A program made the position numbers and the translations under genes. Source: Candidatus Magasanikiibacteriota bacterium (GTDB lineage: Bacteria > Patescibacteriota > Patescibacteriia > Magasanikbacterales > GWA2-37-8). From it: a stretch of DNA of 26,390 nucleotides. A model generated the notes under the pieces. That model saw only the letters and a program-made list of their open reading frames with translations. It ran no database searches and was not told the origin of the DNA. Location: positions 1-26,390 of the forward strand of contig CAINUM010000090.1 of NCBI GenBank assembly GCA_903853785.1. The letters run 5' to 3'. Each line of letters begins with the position of its first letter. Positions within the stretch are counted from its first letter, which is position 1. Positions 22,375 through 26,390 of this stretch are shown in pieces.

Positions 22375-23787
22375 ATGTCCATATATCTTTTTAATACTCT
22401 TTCTAGACGTATCGAAGAATTTAAATCTATCAAAAAAAATAAAGTAGGACTTTATACATGTGGACCTACCGTATACAACCACGCTCACATCGGCAACTTA
22501 CGCACATATGTGTTTGAAGACGTCTTAAAAAGATCACTCCAATACAACGATTTCAAAATTAAACACGTCATGAATATCACCGACGTTGGCCACTTGACGG
22601 ATGACGCTGATACTGGTGAAGATAAAATGGAAAAAGGATCTGCCCGTGAAGGAAAAACCGCATGGGAATTAGCTGAATTTTACACCCATGAATTTCGTTT
22701 GGATTTAGAACGTTTAAACATTATTGAACCAGCAATTTGGTGTCGCGCTACCGATCATATTAAAGACCAAATAAATTTGATAAAAAAGTTAGAAAAAAAA
22801 GGTTTTACTTATGCCACTTCAGACGGTGTATACTTTGATACAAGCAAATTAAAAGACTATGGAAAATTAGCCAATTTACAAAATCAAGAATTACGCGCGG
22901 GTGTTCGAGTAGATGTTGGCGACAAAAAAAATACAACAGATTTTGCACTTTGGAAATTTTCTCCAAAATTACAAAAAAGACAGATGGAGTGGAAAAGTCC
23001 TTGGGGGGTTGGATTTCCTGGATGGCATATTGAATGCAGTGCAATGGCAACAAAATATTTGGGTAAAACATTTGATATCCATTGTGGTGGCGTAGATCAC
23101 ATACCAGTTCATCACACAAACGAAATCGCTCAGAGTGAAGCGGCTTATGATGAGCCGCTGGCCAATTATTGGATGCATGGAGAATTTTTATTAATGGGTA
23201 GCGATAAAATGGCCAAATCTGGTGATAATTTTGTTACTTTACGAACTTTAACAGAAAAAGAAATCAGCCCACTCGCCTATCGATTTTTACTACTTCAAAC
23301 TCATTATCGCAAACAACTTACTTTTTCTTGGGAAGCACTGAATGCTGCTCAAACTGGATTAACACATTTATATAATGCTGCCAAAAAATTAAAAACAAAA
23401 AAAGAAATACTATCAAATATTGATCAGAAAAAAAATGATGAAGAAAATGAAATAAAAAATAAATTTAAGGAATTTATTAGTGACGATTTAAATATTTCAT
23501 CAGCACTGGGCTTAGTGTGGGACGCAATTAAAAACGATAAAATTAGTCGTGAAACTTTGCTAGAATTTGACCAGATATTTGGATTAAAAATTAAAGAAGA
23601 ATTAGAAAAGAAACCAGAACCAATTTCTGAATTAATTATACCAAAAGAAATCGCCGACCTAGTTACTAAACGTGATGAGGCAAGGCAGAACAAGGAATGG
23701 AATATAAGTGACGAATTAAGGTTAAAACTGGAAGCCGCTGGATACAAAGTATTAGATACTAAAGATGGCACACAACTAACTAAATAA
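22375..23787 (+). CDS. cysS: Cysteinyl-tRNA synthetase
   Basis: CysRS charges tRNA-Cys. The 470-aa protein has the class I signatures: zinc/cysteine-binding Cys29 (YTCGPTVYNHAHIGN, in which HIGN is the HIGH motif), the second metal cluster GFPGWHIECSAM with HCGGVDHIPVHHTNE, and the KMSKS loop as KMAKSG. The C-terminal helical bundle ends in the usual RDEARQNKEWNISDELR stretch. Length is normal. It stands alone with promoter and terminator; no SD. Confidence 0.97.
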   Translation: MSIYLFNTLSRRIEEFKSIKKNKVGLYTCGPTVYNHAHIGNLRTYVFEDVLKRSLQYNDFKIKHVMNITDVGHLTDDADTGEDKMEKGSAREGKTAWELAEFYTHEFRLDLERLNIIEPAIWCRATDHIKDQINLIKKLEKKGFTYATSDGVYFDTSKLKDYGKLANLQNQELRAGVRVDVGDKKNTTDFALWKFSPKLQKRQMEWKSPWGVGFPGWHIECSAMATKYLGKTFDIHCGGVDHIPVHHTNEIAQSEAAYDEPLANYWMHGEFLLMGSDKMAKSGDNFVTLRTLTEKEISPLAYRFLLLQTHYRKQLTFSWEALNAAQTGLTHLYNAAKKLKTKKEILSNIDQKKNDEENEIKNKFKEFISDDLNISSALGLVWDAIKNDKISRETLLEFDQIFGLKIKEELEKKPEPISELIIPKEIADLVTKRDEARQNKEWNISDELRLKLEAAGYKVLDTKDGTQLTK

Positions 23788-23791
23788 TAAA

Positions 23792-23823
23792 AAAACACCT
23801 CGTTTGAAAGAGGTGTTTTTTTT
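23792..23823. terminator. Bidirectional terminator between cysS and corA
   Basis: AAAACACCTC (23792-23801) pairs with GAGGTGTTTT (23810-23819) over 10 bp with flanking A and T runs. It serves the two convergent genes. Confidence 0.9.
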
Positions 23824-23828
23824 GCTTT

Positions 23829-24767
23829 TTAAACCCAGTCTTTCTTTTTGAAAAAAACTAACATTCCGGCGGCTCCAAATAACATCACAACCAAAACAAA
23901 CCAAAAACCTCCAGGTAAATTTATAATCGGATTTCCAGGAGTATGAATCGACAAAATCGTAGCTAACAAAGTGAGTGGAAATGTGATTACAGAAATAATC
24001 GTCAGCATTCTCATTATGTTGGTAGTGCGCAATGTCAAAAGTGATTCATTGGTTTCGTGTAGTGCGTTAATACTCTCTTTTTGACTATCCAAAATATGCC
24101 AAATTTCATTAGCGAATTCTCTTAATGAATTTATATAACCCTGATGGGAAGCCATATCTAGTTCACGACCAGCGTAAAACAAAAGTCTTTCAAGCACCGT
24201 GCGGTGCCCCTGCATAGTACGGCGGAAAGTAACTATGTTTGTTTTTAAACGCAAAATTTCTTCAGTAATTTCACGACCAGACACTTTGGTAAACAACTTT
24301 CGATCAACAAGGTTAATATCATCATTGACATGCAACAAAATCGGAAAAATAGAATCAAACAAACGGCTCAATAGTTCAAACAGTAGATGTACAGCCGTAC
24401 CAGAAAAATATGTATTTCCTCCAACAGTTGAAATTTCCTTTTTACATTCGTTAAACATTCTCTCGATAGCCGGTAATTTATCATCATGTACCGTGACGAG
24501 ATAATTTTGGCTCAAGAAAAAATCAACTTCAGTAAAACCTAAACGAAAAGTTTCCCTATCAAAAACAGGAAAATGCAAAACCATAAAATAATAGCTGTCG
24601 CGCTTAACAATTTTTGGTCTCTGAAATGGCGGCAGGCTTTCTTTTACATCTAATTCATCAAAACCAAAACGTTTTTGAATTTCACGTAATTCTTTTTCAC
24701 CTTGATGAGTCACATTGACCCACAAACGCCCTTGATTTTCTAATTGATAAATATTTTTTGAAGCCAT
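23829..24767 (-). CDS. corA: CorA-family divalent cation transporter with altered GMN motif, 312 aa
   Basis: The layout is CorA: a cytoplasmic alpha/beta funnel, long stalk helices (FRRTMQGHRTVLERLLFYAGRELDMASHQGYINSLREFANE, shown here in part as FRRTMQGHRTVLERLL), the NIMRMLTIISVITFPLTLLATIL pore helix (TM1), and a second span ending in the basic tail KKKDWV. The signature Gly-Met-Asn after TM1 is not present; the loop reads HTPGNPIINLPGG, retaining only a Gly-Asn. Mg2+ selectivity normally depends on GMN, so the ion may differ. ATG 24767 is chosen over the TTG at 24797 because the -10 box lies in between. CorA functions as a pentamer in the inner membrane. Confidence 0.85.
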   Translation of the reverse strand: MASKNIYQLENQGRLWVNVTHQGEKELREIQKRFGFDELDVKESLPPFQRPKIVKRDSYYFMVLHFPVFDRETFRLGFTEVDFFLSQNYLVTVHDDKLPAIERMFNECKKEISTVGGNTYFSGTAVHLLFELLSRLFDSIFPILLHVNDDINLVDRKLFTKVSGREITEEILRLKTNIVTFRRTMQGHRTVLERLLFYAGRELDMASHQGYINSLREFANEIWHILDSQKESINALHETNESLLTLRTTNIMRMLTIISVITFPLTLLATILSIHTPGNPIINLPGGFWFVLVVMLFGAAGMLVFFKKKDWV

Positions 24768-24785
24768 AATAATTATTATGTTTTT

Positions 24786-24814
24786 ATTATAACACAAAAT
24801 TTATAATCGTTCAA
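24786..24814 (-). promoter_or_regulatory. corA promoter
   Basis: The -35 TTGAAC (24809-24814), a 17-nt spacer and -10 TATAAT (24786-24791) lie just upstream of ATG 24767 and settle the start codon choice. Confidence 0.7.
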
Positions 24815-24855
24815 AATTATTCTAGAATAAGGACATGACTTACTCCCATATATAA

Positions 24856-24884
24856 TTGACAACAAACAATAAATGTGTTATTTT
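24856..24884 (+). promoter_or_regulatory. Promoter of the GC-rich hydrolase gene, with 5'-end stem-loop
   Basis: TTGACA (24856-24861), a 17-nt spacer and TATTTT (24879-24884) predict a start near 24891. A perfect stem-loop GTCGCA/TGCGAC (24890-24905) begins there, as in the 102-aa gene. Confidence 0.7.
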
Positions 24885-24920
24885 CAAATGTCGCAACAGT
24901 GCGACTACCGCGAGGAAAAG

Positions 24921-25799
24921 ATGAGTATCTACGATAAGATGGGCTTTGAGTTGGTGGGCTATCACCAGCGTCTAGCCTATGTGCGAAAGGGAAATTCCCG
25001 GCGCGCATTCGTGTTCATCAGCGGCTTCAACCAACCAGCTGAGAGCTGGGAAGACACCATCAAGGTGATCAACCGTTCCCACACCATCGTCATCATCGTT
25101 CGACGACAGGAAAACGAACGCGCCAGTCATTTTCTTGGATGGCAAAGCATCGCAACTCAACAGCGGGAGGTGGTCGAGACCATTCTTCAGCTGAAGTGCC
25201 ACGAGCTGATCGGCCTGCGACTCACGATTGTTGGGCACAGCGTCGGCTCTATGATCGCCCGCCATTGTTTGAGCCACCTCAAGATCAGCGGGTGCACAGA
25301 CCGACTGGTGCAGATCGCACCGGTTCCTTTAACCTGGCACGACTTTGCCTTTCACCTGACCTTCTGGATGAAGGGCGGTTTGCTGGCAGTGCCCTACGTG
25401 TTCTTGGCCTTGCTGGGAATTTCGCGAGGGCTTTCGCCCCCACGCTCGGCCGTTCAAGGTCTGTTCAGTGGTGAGATCAATTCTGATCGTTTCGACGATT
25501 ATTTTTGGTCTTTGGTGCCCGATTCGGCCCTAGTTTTTCTTCAGCTCACCTTTTGGTACAACGGTACCAAAGAGTGGGAAGAAGTTCGCTCCCATTGGCG
25601 GGGGCAAAACATGGTCATCGGTGCCCCCACAGACACGACCATTAGCAGCCGGTCTATCATGCGACTCATTCAAACAGCTGCGTCACCTATGACACGGTTG
25701 TACTGGTTTTCGCACGGCACACCGCACTGCTATTGGCTTGACCGAGGAGTGAAGCTCGACAACAACCTCGCGCGTTTGCGCGAAATCATTGAGGATTAA
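24921..25799 (+). CDS. GC-rich alpha/beta hydrolase-fold protein, 292 aa
   Basis: A serine hydrolase fold: the nucleophile elbow GHSVGS places Ser107, with plausible partners Asp238 (IGAPTDTT) and His269 (GTPHCYW). The strand before the first loop reads FVFISGFNQPAESW, replacing the usual HG oxyanion motif. A hydrophobic lid (about 140-170) suggests a lipid-like or ester substrate; none can be named. ATG 24921 is chosen because GAGGA lies 6 nt upstream; the open frame from 24873 starts before transcription. The DNA is clearly GC-richer than its neighbours and uses different codons. It has a private promoter, a 14-bp hairpin after the stop and a terminator at 25880. Inference: laterally acquired single-gene cassette. 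Confidence 0.85.
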   Translation: MSIYDKMGFELVGYHQRLAYVRKGNSRRAFVFISGFNQPAESWEDTIKVINRSHTIVIIVRRQENERASHFLGWQSIATQQREVVETILQLKCHELIGLRLTIVGHSVGSMIARHCLSHLKISGCTDRLVQIAPVPLTWHDFAFHLTFWMKGGLLAVPYVFLALLGISRGLSPPRSAVQGLFSGEINSDRFDDYFWSLVPDSALVFLQLTFWYNGTKEWEEVRSHWRGQNMVIGAPTDTTISSRSIMRLIQTAASPMTRLYWFSHGTPHCYWLDRGVKLDNNLARLREIIED

Positions 25800-25822
25800 C
25801 CTCAATTAAAGGAGGAAAACTA

Positions 25823-25857
25823 CTGATGGTCTGCGCAAAAGCGGCGCAGACCATCAG
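25823..25857 (+). repeat. Perfect 14-bp hairpin after the hydrolase gene
   Basis: CTGATGGTCTGCGC pairs exactly with GCGCAGACCATCAG around a 7-nt loop (AAAAGCG). It lies 8 nt after a full SD sequence AAAGGAGG (25808-25815). No T run follows directly, so it is not a standard terminator by itself. Confidence 0.85.
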
Positions 25858-25879
25858 ACCATCAAATATAAAATTCCTA

Positions 25880-25902
25880 AAAATGGTTAAAGCCATTTTT
25901 TT
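25880..25902 (+). terminator. Terminator downstream of the hydrolase gene
   Basis: AAAATGG (25880-25886) pairs with CCATTTT (25893-25899) around TTAAAG, followed by more T. It is AT-rich like native terminators. Confidence 0.75.
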
Positions 25903-25957
25903 ATATTTAAAACCATCCACATGCAAACTTGATTTACTTTTATTTTGAATAAAATAG

Positions 25958-25966
25958 TGTTATAAT
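25958..25966 (+). promoter_or_regulatory. Extended -10 promoter
   Basis: TGT precedes TATAAT (25961-25966), an extended -10, with no good -35. It lies 10 nt before the ATG at 25977, giving a very short leader. Confidence 0.5.
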
Positions 25967-25976
25967 AGTTACCATT

Positions 25977-26390
25977 ATGATTGATAAAAAATTAGACAAC
26001 CAAAAAAGTCCAACCGAACAACTTACTCCCGAATCCGAGCTAACCACCCCGGAGATTTTTGACGACAAAGAACAAGAACAAATACCCACTGAAAAAACCA
26101 ATGAATCAAAAACTTCTTTGGAAAAAGATACTCCAAAAATTGTACCAATAAAAGTTAGAAAAGTTATACCACCTATCCCTCAAGTTCAAGACGAAGTAGC
26201 GATTAAGATTGAGAAAATATTAGAGATCGGTATTGCCGAAGAATATTCTAAGCTATCCCCAATCGCTAAACAAGAATTTAAAATTAAAGGCGAAGAAACT
26301 ACTGCCAAAATTCGAGAACTACTTCTATCCACTCATGTAAAAGTAAAAAAGATATTTTATTTAATTATTGAGTGGTTGAGAATACTACCG
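25977..26390 (+). CDS. Unidentified protein, 5' part only (138 codons in window)
   Basis: Open from ATG 25977 to the right edge. The first 60 residues are charged and low-complexity (PTEQLTPESELTTPEIF), typical of a disordered N-terminus. From about residue 60 it becomes helical (IPQVQDEVAIKIEKILEIG, ELLLSTHVKVKKIF), and it may be entering a hydrophobic segment (FYLIIEWLRIL) at the edge. Family not recognised. AT-rich with no SD, so it fits the native gene set. Confidence 0.7.
   Translation, partial: MIDKKLDNQKSPTEQLTPESELTTPEIFDDKEQEQIPTEKTNESKTSLEKDTPKIVPIKVRKVIPPIPQVQDEVAIKIEKILEIGIAEEYSKLSPIAKQEFKIKGEETTAKIRELLLSTHVKVKKIFYLIIEWLRILP

Noticed and set aside
24972..25474. Alternative frames (minus 24972-25277, plus 25139-25474) in the hydrolase gene
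   Set aside because: The hydrolase frame holds a nucleophile elbow and plausible triad; the others have no recognisable features.
25826..25948. Functional 40-aa gene
   Set aside because: Although it has a strong SD, the frame lies across a perfect hairpin and a terminator and changes composition midway; a truncated remnant is more likely.
1..26390. CRISPR array, insertion sequence or prophage
   Set aside because: No regularly spaced repeats with spacers, no transposase, integrase or phage structural gene was seen.

Overview
The window looks like a piece of a Candidate Phyla Radiation (Patescibacteria) chromosome. Reasons seen directly: AT-rich DNA with tightly packed genes; nearly every housekeeping gene starts without a Shine-Dalgarno (SD) sequence, some apparently leaderless; uncharacterised membrane and surface proteins dominate one operon; and the type IV pilus kit is minimal. 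TGA is a stop codon for two native genes (ligA, pilM), so the code is not that of Absconditabacteria or Gracilibacteria. Assignment to a class is not possible from the sequence alone.

Layout. 1-1000: a GC-rich zinc-ribbon/membrane protein running off the left edge, read leftward behind two near-identical promoters and about 400 nt of almost continuously folded leader RNA. 1059-8867 (minus): six-gene cell-envelope operon (8-TM protein, protease-dead HtrA-like protein, Wzz-like protein, two small proteins, 1580-aa giant membrane protein). 8969-10962 (plus): translation cluster smpB, ssrA (tmRNA), infC, rpmI, rplT. 10991-11113: a small structured RNA with a consensus promoter and a loop that copies the 16S anti-SD sequence. 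11196-11695: small membrane protein and tRNA-Asp. 11752-13716: HelD/UvrD-type helicase behind a mini-ORF that ends inside a terminator. 13730-14206: a second GC-rich gene. 14265-22260 (minus): PEP synthase fused to a lipoprotein-like domain, ligA, pilD, a type IV pilin, a CheY-like receiver and pilM. 22375-23787: cysS. 23829-24767 (minus): corA-like. 24921-25799: a third GC-rich gene, an alpha/beta hydrolase. 25977-26390: start of an unidentified gene.

How it fits together. SmpB and tmRNA rescue stalled ribosomes and are packed head-to-tail with IF3, L35 and L20. PilM, a receiver, a pilin and the prepilin peptidase form a minimal pilus set. The envelope operon probably builds or checks a surface structure.

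The most unusual theme is the three GC-rich genes. Each sits alone behind an AT-rich promoter with a TTGACA -35 box and a 17-nt spacer; two have a stem-loop exactly at the predicted transcript start and a long hairpin after the stop, and all three carry SD-like sequences that native genes lack. They look like captured cassettes. The small RNA with an anti-SD loop is a speculative candidate regulator of such SD-bearing messages.
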